64,000 bases of DNA from Roseateles puraquae (lineage in GTDB: Bacteria > Pseudomonadota > Gammaproteobacteria > Burkholderiales > Burkholderiaceae_C), in contig NZ_NISI01000001.1 in assembly GCF_002205845.1 (NCBI RefSeq), positions 1,426,001-1,490,000 of the forward strand. The letters are read 5' to 3'. A model generated the notes under the pieces. The model was not told the DNA's origin. It was given only the letters and a program-made list of their open reading frames with translations, and made no database searches. The position numbers and the translations under genes are program-made. Below, piece by piece: positions 38,478-47,513 of the stretch; position 1 is the first letter of the stretch, and every line of letters starts with the position of its first letter.

Positions 38478-38717
38478 ATGAAGACTCACCAGATCGAAAT
38501 CCAGAAGTTCAAGGCCGCCGCGAACAACCTGCAAGGCCAGGTCGTGTTCAAGATCGACACGCTGGTGTCGCCGCGCACGCCCATCGACGGCATCGAGCCC
38601 AGCAGCCTGTTGATCATGACCGAGCAAAATGCCCGGGTGCTGATGGCCCTGCTGAAGACGCAGATCGCCGAATTCGACAGCAAGAAACCCAAGAGCCGCC
38701 ACGGCCGCCACGGCTGA
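38478..38717 (+). CDS. Small hypothetical protein (79 aa)
   Basis: Function unknown. The ATG at 38478 gives MKTHQIEIQKFKAAANNLQGQ, then a likely beta strand (VVFKIDTLVSP) and a helix (EQNARVLMALLKTQIAEFDS), ending in a basic K/R/H tail. It is soluble with no signal peptide. It sits 25 bp upstream of the YecA-family gene in the same direction, so they may form one transcript. It is divergent from the transposase-like gene. Confidence 0.65.
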   Translation: MKTHQIEIQKFKAAANNLQGQVVFKIDTLVSPRTPIDGIEPSSLLIMTEQNARVLMALLKTQIAEFDSKKPKSRHGRHG

Positions 38718-38742
38718 CGCCACCCGCCACAGGACCCACTGC

Positions 38743-39366
38743 ATGCAGTACCCGCAATACAACCCGGCCTCGGACAACCGCCCGCTGAGCGACGAGGAAC
38801 TCGAAGACCTCGACGACCTGCTGGCCGCCCTGCCCACCGATGGCGCCATGAACATCGAGGCGCTGGACGGCTACCTGGCCGGCCTGCTGCTGACGCCGGG
38901 CCGCCGCCTGGCGGACCTCCCGGGCCAGGCCTGGCTGCCCGAAGTCTGGGGCGGCGACACCGAGCCCGAACCCGCGCCGTTTGCCAGCGGCAAGCAGCGC
39001 AAGAAAGCGGTCATGCTGGTGCTGCGCCACCTGCACTCCATTGCCGTGGCATGGGCTGAACGGCCGCAGGCCTGGGAGCCCATCTTCAGCTTCGCCGACG
39101 GCGAGGACGAAGACACCGAGTACGCCGATGCCGAGGACTGGGCCGCCGGTTTCCTGATGGCGGTGGACCTGGCGCCCGACGCCTGGGCGCCCTGGTTCGA
39201 CCAGGGCGAGACGGCCGAGCTGCTGGCGCCGGTGGCCGCCCTGGGCAGCCCCGATGGCGCGCTGGCCGAAGGCTCCCCGGCAGAGCGCGACGAAGCCAGC
39301 CGCAAGATTCCTGACGCCATGCTGGCGCTGTGGGCCATCCGCCAAAAGATCGGCGACAAGGCGTAA
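38743..39366 (+). CDS. YecA/YgfB family (UPF0149) protein
   Basis: Helical protein of 207 residues. It matches UPF0149: LSDEELEDLDDLLAALPTDGAMNIEALDGYLAGLLLTP is the diagnostic N-terminal stretch, followed by LPEVWGGD and ADAEDWAAGFLMAVDLAPDAWAPW. The C-terminal SEC-C zinc motif seen in YecA is absent, so it is the shorter YgfB-like form. Function in the cell is unclear. Confidence 0.88.
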   Translation: MQYPQYNPASDNRPLSDEELEDLDDLLAALPTDGAMNIEALDGYLAGLLLTPGRRLADLPGQAWLPEVWGGDTEPEPAPFASGKQRKKAVMLVLRHLHSIAVAWAERPQAWEPIFSFADGEDEDTEYADAEDWAAGFLMAVDLAPDAWAPWFDQGETAELLAPVAALGSPDGALAEGSPAERDEASRKIPDAMLALWAIRQKIGDKA

Positions 39367-39419
39367 CCATCCCCTCAACGCAGGTGGTCGGCGGCGCGAG
39401 TTTGGTTCACACTCAGGTC

Positions 39420-39743
39420 ATGTTCCAGACCTTGCTTGCCGCCACCGGTCTCGTCGTGTGCATCGCGTTGGCGGTACACATGATGCTGCCCTACCGGCTC
39501 AAGACCCGTGTCGACCGCGCGGCCCGCGGTCTGGCGGATGGCGCGCAGCGGCAGTTCGCCCGGCTGATGGGCTGGCGCCGCCAGCGACGCCAGACCCGCG
39601 CCGCAGCGATGGAGGCGGAGCGCGTCATCCGCCGCGCCCGCGAGTCGGCCCTGCACGACGCGCGCGACAGCCGCACCGACGGCGCCTGGGAAGGCAACGT
39701 CTACCGGCCCAAGAGCTTCGAGAAGCCCAAAAAGCCCCATTGA
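39420..39743 (+). CDS. Hypothetical membrane-anchored basic protein (107 aa)
   Basis: Function unknown. One N-terminal transmembrane helix (LLAATGLVVCIALAVHMML) is followed by a highly basic Arg/Ala-rich cytoplasmic or periplasmic helix (GWRRQRRQTRAAAMEAERVIRRARES) and a YRPKSFEKPKKPH tail. The design suggests a membrane-tethered nucleic-acid- or phospholipid-contacting helix. It is 53 bp downstream of the YecA-family gene. Confidence 0.65.
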   Translation: MFQTLLAATGLVVCIALAVHMMLPYRLKTRVDRAARGLADGAQRQFARLMGWRRQRRQTRAAAMEAERVIRRARESALHDARDSRTDGAWEGNVYRPKSFEKPKKPH

Positions 39744-39881
39744 CGGCCCCCCGTACCGGCTGACGCCGGGCCCCCAAGGGGACGCATGCGGCTGACCGGC
39801 AGAGCCGGATCAGCGCATGCCGCTGGAAGAGGCGCCAACCTCCGGTGGCGCCGACTGACAAGTCAGCGCTTGACCCGTCAG

Positions 39882-41681
39882 TCAGTCACCCGACTGCTGC
39901 AGCCGCCACATGTCGGCATAGCGGCCGTTGCGGGCGAGCAGGTCGTCGTGGTGGCCGCGCTCGATGATGTGGCCGTGTTCGAGCACCAGGATCTCATGCG
40001 CATCGACCACCGTCGACAGCCGGTGGGCAATGACCAGCACGGTCTTGTCCTGTCCGACGGCTTCGAGCTCGGCCTGGATGGCGCGCTCGTTGGTGGAGTC
40101 CAGCGCCGAAGTCGCCTCATCAAAGATGAGGATGGGCGGGTTCTTCAGCAGCGTGCGGGCGATGGCCACGCGCTGCTTCTCGCCGCCTGAGAGCTTCAGG
40201 CCGCGTTCGCCGACCATGGTCTCGTAGCCCTTGGGGGTGCCCGCGATGAAGTGGTGGATGTGCGCCGCCCTCGCGGCGGCCTCCACCTCGGTCTGGCTGG
40301 CGCCCGGTCGGCCGTAGGCGATGTTGTAGGCCACCGTGTCGTTGAACAGCACCGTGTCCTGCGGCACGATGCCAATGGCGCGGCGCAGGCTGTGCTGCGT
40401 GACACTGCGCAGGTCCTGCCCGTCGATGCGGATGCTGCCGCTGTCAATGTCGTAGAAGCGGTAGAGCAGGCGCGCCAGCGTGCTCTTGCCCGAGCCGCTG
40501 GGGCCCACCACCGCCACTTTCTTGCCCGCCGGGATCTCGAAGCTGATGCCGTGCAGGATGGGGCGTGACGGCTCGTAGGCGAAGCGCACGTTGTCGAACA
40601 CCACCGACGCGCCGCTCACCTGCAGCTCGGCCGCACCGGGGGCATCGGCCACCTCGCGCTCGCGGTCCAGGAGCAGGAACATCTTCTCGATGTCCGTCAG
40701 GCTCTGCTTGATCTCGCGGTAGATGACGCCCAGGAAGTTGAGCGGGATGTAGAGCTGGATCATGAAGGCGTTGACCATGACGAGGTCGCCCAGCGTCATG
40801 TGCCCCTCCACCACACCCTGGGTCGCACGCCAGAGCATCAGCACCAGGGCCGACGCGATGATGAGCTGCTGCCCGGTGTTGAGCATGGACAGCGTGGTCT
40901 GGCTCTTGAGCTGGGCGCGGCGCAGCTTCTCCAGGCTCTCGTCGTAGCGGCGGGCCTCGAAGTCCTCGTTGTTGAAGTACTTGACCGTCTCATAGTTCAG
41001 CAGCGAGTCGATGGCCTTGCTGTGCGCGACCGAGTCCAGTTCATTGAGCGTCTTGCGGAACTGGGTGCGCCATTCGGTCACCACGACCGTGAAGCCGATG
41101 TAGACCACGAGGGCCGCCACGGTGATGCCGGCGAACCAGGCGTCGAACTTCACGCCAAGCAGCGTCAGCACCAGCACCACCTCGATCAGCGTGGGCACGA
41201 TGCTGTAGAGCGAGTAGCTGATCAGCGAATGCACGGCCCGCGTGCCGCGCTCGATGTCGCGCGTCATGCCGCCCGTCTGGCGCTCCAGGTGAAAGCGCAG
41301 CGAGAGCTCGTGCAGATGCCGGAACACCTGCAGCGAGATGCTGCGCGCGGTGCCTTCGGTCGCCTTGGCGAAGATCAGCTCGCGCAGCTCGGTGAAGAGC
41401 GACGTCGACAGGCGCAGCGCGCCATAGGCCAGCAACAGCCCGAGCGGCACCACCAGCAGCGCCTGCGGCTGGCCGGGCTTGAGATCCAGGCTGTCGATGA
41501 GGGACTTGAGCAACAGCGGCACGCCCACGTTGCTGAGCTTGGCGCCAACCATGAAGGACAGCGCCAGCCCGACGCGCCAGCGGTAATGCCAGAGGTAGGG
41601 GAGCAGGCGGCGCACGGTGCCCCAGTCGCCGCGCACAGGGGCGGCGCCTTCGGCAGGAAGCGGGAGGCTATGGGATCGCAT
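39882..41681 (-). CDS. Atm1-type ABC exporter (heavy-metal/glutathione-conjugate half-transporter)
   Basis: Homodimeric inner-membrane exporter of 599 residues; Atm1 relatives export glutathione polysulphide, metal-glutathione complexes or Fe-S precursors. Six transmembrane helices (about residues 40-320) precede the ATPase with Walker [12 protein letters not shown], the signature [10 protein letters not shown], Walker [13 protein letters not shown] and the H-loop VIAHRL. The coupling-loop region FFHLERQ-like sequence ([23 protein letters not shown]) is typical of Atm1/HMT1. The ATG at 41681 gives [12 protein letters not shown]; longer starts are not supported. Confidence 0.9.
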   Translation of the reverse strand: MRSHSLPLPAEGAAPVRGDWGTVRRLLPYLWHYRWRVGLALSFMVGAKLSNVGVPLLLKSLIDSLDLKPGQPQALLVVPLGLLLAYGALRLSTSLFTELRELIFAKATEGTARSISLQVFRHLHELSLRFHLERQTGGMTRDIERGTRAVHSLISYSLYSIVPTLIEVVLVLTLLGVKFDAWFAGITVAALVVYIGFTVVVTEWRTQFRKTLNELDSVAHSKAIDSLLNYETVKYFNNEDFEARRYDESLEKLRRAQLKSQTTLSMLNTGQQLIIASALVLMLWRATQGVVEGHMTLGDLVMVNAFMIQLYIPLNFLGVIYREIKQSLTDIEKMFLLLDREREVADAPGAAELQVSGASVVFDNVRFAYEPSRPILHGISFEIPAGKKVAVVGPSGSGKSTLARLLYRFYDIDSGSIRIDGQDLRSVTQHSLRRAIGIVPQDTVLFNDTVAYNIAYGRPGASQTEVEAAARAAHIHHFIAGTPKGYETMVGERGLKLSGGEKQRVAIARTLLKNPPILIFDEATSALDSTNERAIQAELEAVGQDKTVLVIAHRLSTVVDAHEILVLEHGHIIERGHHDDLLARNGRYADMWRLQQSGD

Positions 41682-41857
41682 GTGTTGATTGTCGGCCGCC
41701 GGCCTATCTCTTGATGACGGTGTTTCGCTTGATGCGGCGCAAACTCCGTGTTGCCACGGCATCCGAAGATGGGGGCTTGACCTGGTCCGACAAGCCAGGT
41801 CGACCGGGACGGCAAGTCCTGGAGTGCGCCCCGAACGAACAATCACTGGAGGATTGC

Positions 41858-43663
41858 ATGCGCCAGAACCTGCCCGTCACCCAGAAGGACTACGCATTTC
41901 CCGCCGACCAGACGCTGATCTCCATCACGGATCTGAAGGGACGGATCACCTACTGCAACAGCAACTTCGTGGCCGTGAGCGGCTACTCGGAAGCCGAGTT
42001 GCTGGGCCAGCCGCACAACCTCGTGCGCCACCCCGACATGCCCGAGGAGGCTTTCCGCGACATGTGGGCCACGATCGAATCGGGCCTGCCCTGGACGGCG
42101 CTGGTGAAGAACCGCCGCAAGAACGGTGACCACTACTGGGTGCGCGCCAACGCGACGCCCGTGCGCGACGGCGATCGCACGGTGGGCTATCTGTCTGTGC
42201 GCACGCGCCCCTCCGATGAAGAAATCCGCCAGTTCGACACCCTGTACGCCCGCATGCGCGATGAGGCCGCCGCCGGACGCCTGCGCCATGTGCTGCACCG
42301 CGGCCAGGTGCGGCGCGCCGATCTGCTCGGGCGCACGCTGCAGTTCCTGAGGCCCGAGCTGCGTGGTCGCATCGCCGGCCTGGCCACGCTGGCCGCCGCC
42401 GGCCCGCTGCTGGCCAGCTGGCTGGGCGCGCCGGGCTGGGCCCAAGGGCTGGCCGCCGCCGCCACGATCGGCACGGCCAGCGCCGGCCTGATCAGCATCA
42501 TGCTGCGCCCGCTGCGCGCCGTGGTCGAGACCGCCAACCTGATGGCCGGCGGCGACCTCACCGAGCAGGTGACCGTACGCGGCCAGGGCGAGGTGCGCGA
42601 GCTGCAGCTGGCGTTGGCCCAGCTGACGGTGTCGGTACGCACGGTCGTGCGCGACGTGCGCGACGAGGTCGCCCACCTGATGAATGCATCGCGCGAGATC
42701 TCCTCGGGCAACCAGGATCTCTCGTCCCGCACCGAGTCCCAGGCCAGCAGCCTGGAACAGTCCGCCGCAGCCATGGACCAGATCGGCGGCACGGTGCGGC
42801 AGACGTCAGACCTCGCCGGCGAAGGCGCCCAGCTGGCCCACGGCACCGGCCAGGTGGCCCACCGCAGCCAGGAAGCCGTGCACCAGGTCTACGACACCAT
42901 GCAGGAGATCGCCGACTCATCACGGCGCATCGGCGACATCATCCAGGTGATTGAAGGCGTGGCCTTCCAGACCAACATCCTCGCCCTCAATGCCGCCGTG
43001 GAGGCCGCGCGGGCCGGGGAGCAAGGGCGCGGCTTCGCGGTCGTGGCATCGGAAGTGCGGGCGCTGGCCCAACGCACGGGTGCGGCAGCCAAGGAGATCC
43101 GGGCACTCATCGAGGAATCGCGCGAACGGGTGGAAACCGGCGGCCAGCGGGCCGACGAAGCCAAGCGGCGCATGGACGAAGTCATGCAGGCGGTGACCCG
43201 CGTCAGCGGCGTGCTGGAGGAGATCAACAGCGCGGCGCGCGAGCAGTCCATCGGTGTCGGTCAAGTCGGTGAGGCCGTGCAGCACCTGGACAGCCTCACG
43301 CAGCAAAACGCCGCCATGGTGGAAGAGCTCGCCGCCTCGGCCAGCTCCCTGAACGACCAGGTCGGCCGCGTGCACAGCGCGATCCGCGTGTTCCGCCTGA
43401 TGCCGCAGGACAAGAGCCTGGCCGAGGTCAGCGCAGTGGACCTGCGCAAGCAGCAGCGCGAGACGAGCGCCCCGGCACCCCAGGTGGCCGCGACGGCCGT
43501 CGCTCCCAAGCCGGCGGCGACCCCGGCCAAGCCGGCCTCCGCGTCCGCGCCTCGAAAGGCTGCACGGCCCGTGGCGGCCAAGCCCCTGCCGGTCGCCACG
43601 GCTGTGCCGGCACTCGCAGCCGCACCGGGCGGCGAGGCGGAAGGCGACTGGCAGAGCTTCTGA
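41858..43663 (+). CDS. PAS-domain methyl-accepting chemotaxis protein (Aer-like)
   Basis: Chemoreceptor of 601 residues that probably senses redox state or a small molecule through a flavin-type PAS domain. The ATG at 41858 follows CTGGAGGA. Residues about 10-120 form the PAS ([40 protein letters not shown]). Hydrophobic helices at about 165-215 anchor the protein, then a HAMP-like region and the signalling hairpin with [40 protein letters not shown]. An Ala/Pro/Lys tail ends in DWQSF, a W-x-x-F pentapeptide like the NWETF tether for CheR/CheB. No che genes are adjacent. Confidence 0.92.
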   Translation: MRQNLPVTQKDYAFPADQTLISITDLKGRITYCNSNFVAVSGYSEAELLGQPHNLVRHPDMPEEAFRDMWATIESGLPWTALVKNRRKNGDHYWVRANATPVRDGDRTVGYLSVRTRPSDEEIRQFDTLYARMRDEAAAGRLRHVLHRGQVRRADLLGRTLQFLRPELRGRIAGLATLAAAGPLLASWLGAPGWAQGLAAAATIGTASAGLISIMLRPLRAVVETANLMAGGDLTEQVTVRGQGEVRELQLALAQLTVSVRTVVRDVRDEVAHLMNASREISSGNQDLSSRTESQASSLEQSAAAMDQIGGTVRQTSDLAGEGAQLAHGTGQVAHRSQEAVHQVYDTMQEIADSSRRIGDIIQVIEGVAFQTNILALNAAVEAARAGEQGRGFAVVASEVRALAQRTGAAAKEIRALIEESRERVETGGQRADEAKRRMDEVMQAVTRVSGVLEEINSAAREQSIGVGQVGEAVQHLDSLTQQNAAMVEELAASASSLNDQVGRVHSAIRVFRLMPQDKSLAEVSAVDLRKQQRETSAPAPQVAATAVAPKPAATPAKPASASAPRKAARPVAAKPLPVATAVPALAAAPGGEAEGDWQSF

Positions 43664-43776
43664 TCCGGCGCGGCATGGCGCGGGGAAGTGTGGAACGGTT
43701 CCTGCATTGGCGTTGACAGCGTCGCCGCGGCTGAAGCGGCTGCACCGACAATTCCACCTTCATTGCAGTACTCACC

Positions 43777-44181
43777 ATGACCGATCAGACCACCCCCGCT
43801 CCTGCCACCCACGAAGGGCGCCAGCTCGTGCTGCGCGTGATGCCCATGCCGGCGGATGCCAATGCCAACGGCGACGTCTTCGGCGGCTGGATCATGGCGC
43901 AGGTCGACATCGCCGGCTCCATCCTGCCGGCACGGCTGTCCAAGGGCCGCATCACGACGGTGGCCGTCAACGAGTTCATCTTCAAGCAGCCGGTGTCCAT
44001 CGGCGACCTGCTGAGCTTCTACGCCACCGTCACCCGCGTGGGCCGCACCTCGGTGACGGTGCATGTGGAGGTCTATGCCGAGCGCAACCCCGAAGCGCCG
44101 CAGGTGGTCAAGGTGACCGAGGCCAACCTCACCTACGTGGCCATCGACCGCGACGGCAAGCCCAGGCCCGTCATCGCCTGA
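43777..44181 (+). CDS. Acyl-CoA thioesterase, YciA type
   Basis: Hotdog-fold thioesterase of 134 residues that hydrolyses acyl-CoA esters to tune free CoA and fatty-acid pools. Landmarks are MPMPADANANGDVFGGWIMAQVDIAGS (catalytic N/D region), VNEFIFKQPVSIGDLLSFYATV and VTEANLTYVAIDRDGKPRP. The 3' end overlaps the convergent SGNH gene by 49 bp. Confidence 0.93.
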   Translation: MTDQTTPAPATHEGRQLVLRVMPMPADANANGDVFGGWIMAQVDIAGSILPARLSKGRITTVAVNEFIFKQPVSIGDLLSFYATVTRVGRTSVTVHVEVYAERNPEAPQVVKVTEANLTYVAIDRDGKPRPVIA

Positions 44182-44858
44182 TCGGCCAGGGCCTCGGCCC
44201 ACAGCGCATAGCCGCGGGGGCCGGGGTGAAAGCCGTCTGCCGCCATCAGGGACGCCGCATCCCGCTGCATCGCCGCGGGCAGGTGCAGCACCTGGCGGCC
44301 GGGTTCGCCCGCCACGTGGGCTTGCAGCGCGGCGTTGAACCGCGCCGCCTGCTGCCCGAAGAACCAGCGCAGAGGCTGCGGCAGCACGGGAAAGTGCTGC
44401 ATCGGCGGCGCTGCGCAGTGGATGCTCAAGCGCACGCCTGCGCGCTCGGCAGCGATGCGATGGATGTCGCGCAGCGCAGCCAGGGCATGGCTTGCCGGCA
44501 CCTGGTCCACCACGTCGTTCACACCCAGGGCCGTCACGAGCAAATCGGCCGGCGCGAGTTCGGCGGACTGAAGTGCGGCCAGCGCCTGCTCGGTGCGGTG
44601 GCCGCTGGTGGCGACCAACTGCCAGCCGACGGGCTGGCCGGTGCGGCGAGCCAGCGCTTCACTCAAGCGACCTGCCAGGGCTTCCTGCTGGTGCGCCGCC
44701 CCCACACCGGCCGCGGATGAATCACCCACCAGGAGCACGCGCAGCGTGCCGCCCGGCTGCGCGCGCGGCCCCGCCGCTTCGGGCAGGCGCAACGCGGTCG
44801 CACGCACCTGCCGGCCCTGCCAGAGCAGCAGCGGCCCGAGCAGGACTCTTGCGATCAC
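44133..44858 (-). CDS. SGNH/GDSL-family esterase
   Basis: Predicted serine esterase or lipase of 241 residues. The catalytic serine is in LLVGDSSAAGVGA (block I), the oxyanion asparagine in ALGVNDVV (block III) and the Asp-His pair in ADGFHPGPRGYALWA (block V). The N-terminus VLLGPLLLWQGRQV may be an uncleaved membrane anchor. It starts at a GTG that overlaps the enoyl-CoA hydratase stop (GTGA), so it is the last gene of the fatty-acid cluster. The final 15 or so codons overlap the opposing thioesterase gene. Confidence 0.88.
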   Translation of the reverse strand: MIARVLLGPLLLWQGRQVRATALRLPEAAGPRAQPGGTLRVLLVGDSSAAGVGAAHQQEALAGRLSEALARRTGQPVGWQLVATSGHRTEQALAALQSAELAPADLLVTALGVNDVVDQVPASHALAALRDIHRIAAERAGVRLSIHCAAPPMQHFPVLPQPLRWFFGQQAARFNAALQAHVAGEPGRQVLHLPAAMQRDAASLMAADGFHPGPRGYALWAEALADQAMTGLGLPSRSMAT

Positions 44859-45619
44859 TGGAACTTGGAGAAGTCCGGCGCGCGCTTCTGGAAGAAGGCC
44901 TGGAAGGCTTCCATGGCTTCAGGGCTGCGCAGGCGCGCGCCGAAGATCTCGGCTTCACGCGCGATGGCGGCCTTGACGGCTTCCTGCTGCGGCTCGCGGA
45001 TCAGGCGCTTGCTGTCACGCACGGCACCCGGCGCGAGGTTGTTGAAGCGCTCGGCCACGCGGCGGGCATGGTTGACCACCTCGCTGCCCGGCAACACGCG
45101 GTTGGCAATGCCGCATTCCACCGCCTGCTCGCCGGTGAACGGATCACCCAGCAGCAGCTTCTCGGCCGCGCGGCGGTTGCCCATCAGCTGAGGCACCACC
45201 AGGCTGGAGGCGAATTCCGGCACCAGACCCAGGCCGACGAAGGGCATGGCCAGGCGGGCGTCATCGGCCACGAAGACGAGGTCGCAGTGCAGCAGCAGCG
45301 TCGTGCCGATGCCGATGGCCGCGCCGGTCACGGCCGCCACCACCGGCTTGGTGCTGTTGACCAGCGCATGCATGAACTGGAAGACCGGCGCCTCGGCATC
45401 GCGGGGCGGCGCGGCCATGAAGTCTTCGAGGTCGTTGCCCGACGTGAAGATGCCGGGCTGACCGGTGATGAGCACCGCCCGCACGGTGGCGTCCTGGTCG
45501 GCAGCACGCAAGGCATCCGCCATGGCCTGGTACATGGCCTGGGTGATGGCGTTCTTCTTTTCGGGGCGGGCGATCTCGATCGTCGCCACGCCGTTAACGG
45601 TGTAGGTCTTGATGGTCAT
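44855..45619 (-). CDS. Enoyl-CoA hydratase/isomerase family protein
   Basis: Crotonase-fold enzyme of 254 residues acting on 2-enoyl-CoA in beta-oxidation or on related acyl-CoA intermediates. It has IARPEKKNAITQAMYQAM, the oxyanion-hole TSGNDLEDF, and AAVTGAAIGIGTTLLLHCDLV. The usual hydratase glutamate before the helix appears within PFVGLGLVPEFASSL, so hydratase versus isomerase activity is open. AGGAA precedes the ATG. It is downstream of a CACAGAG palindrome and overlaps the SGNH start. Confidence 0.9.
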   Translation of the reverse strand: MTIKTYTVNGVATIEIARPEKKNAITQAMYQAMADALRAADQDATVRAVLITGQPGIFTSGNDLEDFMAAPPRDAEAPVFQFMHALVNSTKPVVAAVTGAAIGIGTTLLLHCDLVFVADDARLAMPFVGLGLVPEFASSLVVPQLMGNRRAAEKLLLGDPFTGEQAVECGIANRVLPGSEVVNHARRVAERFNNLAPGAVRDSKRLIREPQQEAVKAAIAREAEIFGARLRSPEAMEAFQAFFQKRAPDFSKFQ

Positions 45620-45650
45620 GAAGGGTTCCTGGTGCGAAGGGCAAAGAACA

Positions 45651-45722
45651 CAGCCACAGAGGCACAGAGACACAGAGGCGGCTTCACGCGATTCTCTCTG
45701 CGGCTCTGTGCCTCTGTGGCTG
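45651..45722. repeat. Imperfect palindrome built of CACAGAG units (copy 2)
   Basis: The left arm (45651-45677) has three CACAGAG units every 8 bp and the right arm (45694-45722) mirrors them with CTCTGTG units, with a 16-bp spacer. The outer sequence CAGCCACAGAG is shared with copy 1. It separates the DUF1569 gene from the enoyl-CoA hydratase gene within the minus-strand cluster and may form an RNA hairpin there. Confidence 0.85.
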
Positions 45723-45738
45723 GATCCTGAGGTGACCG

Positions 45739-46284
45739 TCAGGCGGTGGCGGTCTTGGGCTGGAACTGGGTCCAGTGGTTGGCGAGGTGCATCAGGTGTG
45801 CACGCTCATACTGGACCTTGGTCAGCTCACCATAGGCAAAGTGCGGACGCAGCGTGCCGTTGAAGTTGGCGAAGGCCTCCATGGCATCCAGCAGGCGCTG
45901 CACCGACACCTTGAGCGCCTGGGCGGCGTCCAGCGCAGGGGCGCCGGGAATCGGCTCCGACAGGTCATGGCTCATCGCGCCACGGGCGTTGAACACCGTG
46001 AACGCCGCCGACCCGAGCGTGGAGCGAAACCACGCCCCCTTGAGGGCCGGGAAGCCCTGCATCGAGAACTCGATGCTCTGCGCCAGATGCTGCAGCACCT
46101 GGCTCAGGTTCCAGGGGTTGCCCTGCACGACCTGCTCGCGGAAGAGCAGGTCCAGCACCGCCTGCTGGCCCTGCTGCCAGGTGACGAAATGGCTGAGGCG
46201 GCCACTGCAGCCCACGAGCTGCGTGGCCGCGACCGGCGTCGCGAGCAATACCGCGGAGGTTTTGAGAGCGCGACGTCGATCCAT
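45739..46284 (-). CDS. DUF1569 family protein with Tat/lipoprotein-like signal
   Basis: Helical, DinB-like-fold protein of 181 residues, function unknown. The N-terminus MDRRRALKTSAVLLATPVAATQLVGC has a twin-arginine motif and a lipobox-like cysteine at about residue 26. The body has the DUF1569 pattern: NLSQVLQHLAQSIEFSMQGFP, an AFTVFNARGAMSHDLSEPIPGAP stretch and HLMHLANHW. It starts 3 bp after the thiolase stop, so it belongs to the fatty-acid operon by position. Confidence 0.75.
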   Translation of the reverse strand: MDRRRALKTSAVLLATPVAATQLVGCSGRLSHFVTWQQGQQAVLDLLFREQVVQGNPWNLSQVLQHLAQSIEFSMQGFPALKGAWFRSTLGSAAFTVFNARGAMSHDLSEPIPGAPALDAAQALKVSVQRLLDAMEAFANFNGTLRPHFAYGELTKVQYERAHLMHLANHWTQFQPKTATA

Positions 46285-46287
46285 GCC

Positions 46288-47502
46288 TTACAACCTTTCG
46301 AAAATGCCGGCAGCGCCTTGGCCGGCGCCGACGCACATTGTCACCATGCCGTACTTGCCGCCGGTGCGGCGCAGGCCGTGGATGACCGACGCGGCACGGA
46401 TGGCACCCGTGGCGCCCAGGGGGTGGCCCAGCGCGATGGCGCCGCCGTTGGGGTTGACCTTGGCGCGGTCGAGCTCGATGCCCTTGCTGTCCAGGTCGTT
46501 CAGCACAGCCAGGCTCTGCGCGGCGAAGGCTTCGTTCAGCTCCACCCAGTCCAGGTCCTTGGCGGAGATGCCAGCAGCCTTCAGCGCGGCAGGAATCGCC
46601 TCGATCGGGCCGATGCCCATGATCTCGGGCGGCACGCCGCGCACGGCGAAGGACACGAAGCGGGCCAGCGGCGTCAGGTTGTAGCGCTTGAGCGCGGCTT
46701 CGCTGACGATGATCAGGCCGCCGGAGCCGTCGGAGGTCTGCGAGCTGTTGCCGGCCGTCACGCTGCCCTTGGCGGCGAACACGGGCTTGAGCTTGGCCAG
46801 GCCTTCCAACGACGTGTCAGGGCGCGCGCCTTCGTCGAGCTTGACGGTGCGGGTCTTGATGTTGATGGTGCCATCCGCCAGGTTGGGCGTGCGCTCGATC
46901 ACGTCGAAGGGCGTCATCTCGGCATCGAAGTAGCCGGCCTGCATGGCGGCCACAGCACGGCGGTGCGACTCCACCGAGAACGCGTCCTGCGCCTCGCGGC
47001 TGATCTTCCACTGCGCGGCAACCTTCTCGGCCGTCAGGCCCATGCCGTAGGCGATGCCGATGTTCTCGTCCTTCTCGAAGATCAGCGGGCTCAGGGACGG
47101 CTTGTTGCCGCCCATCGGGATCATCGACATCGACTCGACACCGCCGGCGAACATCACGTCAGCCTCGCCCACACGGATGCGGTCGGCGGCCATCTGCACG
47201 GCGGTGATGCCCGAGGCGCAGTAGCGGTTGATCGTCACGCCGCCCACGGTCGGGCCGAAGCCGGCCAGCACGGAGGCCACGCGGGCGATGTTCATGCCCT
47301 GCTCGCCTTCGGGGAAGGAGCAGCCGACGATGGCGTCTTCAATCGCCTTGGCTTCCAGGCCCGGGGCCTGGGCCAGCGCGGCCTGCATCACCTTGACGAG
47401 CATCTCGTCCGGGCGGGTGTTCTTGAAGTAGCCCCGGCCGCTCTTGCCGATGGGCAGACGGGTGGCGGCGACGATGTAGGCGTCTTGGACTTGCTTGCTC
47501 AT
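46288..47502 (-). CDS. fadA: Acetyl-CoA C-acyltransferase (3-ketoacyl-CoA thiolase, FadA type)
   Basis: Last step of beta-oxidation: cleaves 3-ketoacyl-CoA to acetyl-CoA. The 404 residues include the acylated cysteine in VTINRYCASGITAVQ, GGVESMSMIPMGG, the catalytic histidine in NPNGGAIALGHPLGATGA and the second cysteine in MVTMCVGAGQGAAGIFE. AAAGGAA precedes the ATG at 47502. It lies between the hotdog thioesterase and the DUF1569 gene. Confidence 0.95.
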   Translation of the reverse strand: MSKQVQDAYIVAATRLPIGKSGRGYFKNTRPDEMLVKVMQAALAQAPGLEAKAIEDAIVGCSFPEGEQGMNIARVASVLAGFGPTVGGVTINRYCASGITAVQMAADRIRVGEADVMFAGGVESMSMIPMGGNKPSLSPLIFEKDENIGIAYGMGLTAEKVAAQWKISREAQDAFSVESHRRAVAAMQAGYFDAEMTPFDVIERTPNLADGTINIKTRTVKLDEGARPDTSLEGLAKLKPVFAAKGSVTAGNSSQTSDGSGGLIIVSEAALKRYNLTPLARFVSFAVRGVPPEIMGIGPIEAIPAALKAAGISAKDLDWVELNEAFAAQSLAVLNDLDSKGIELDRAKVNPNGGAIALGHPLGATGAIRAASVIHGLRRTGGKYGMVTMCVGAGQGAAGIFERL

Positions 47503-47513
47503 GTTGGTTCCTT

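Noticed and set aside
43712-43760. Possible TTGACA promoter ahead of the YciA thioesterase
   Set aside because: TTGACA and the nearest -10-like GACAAT are 28 bp apart, too far for a sigma-70 promoter, so no promoter is listed.
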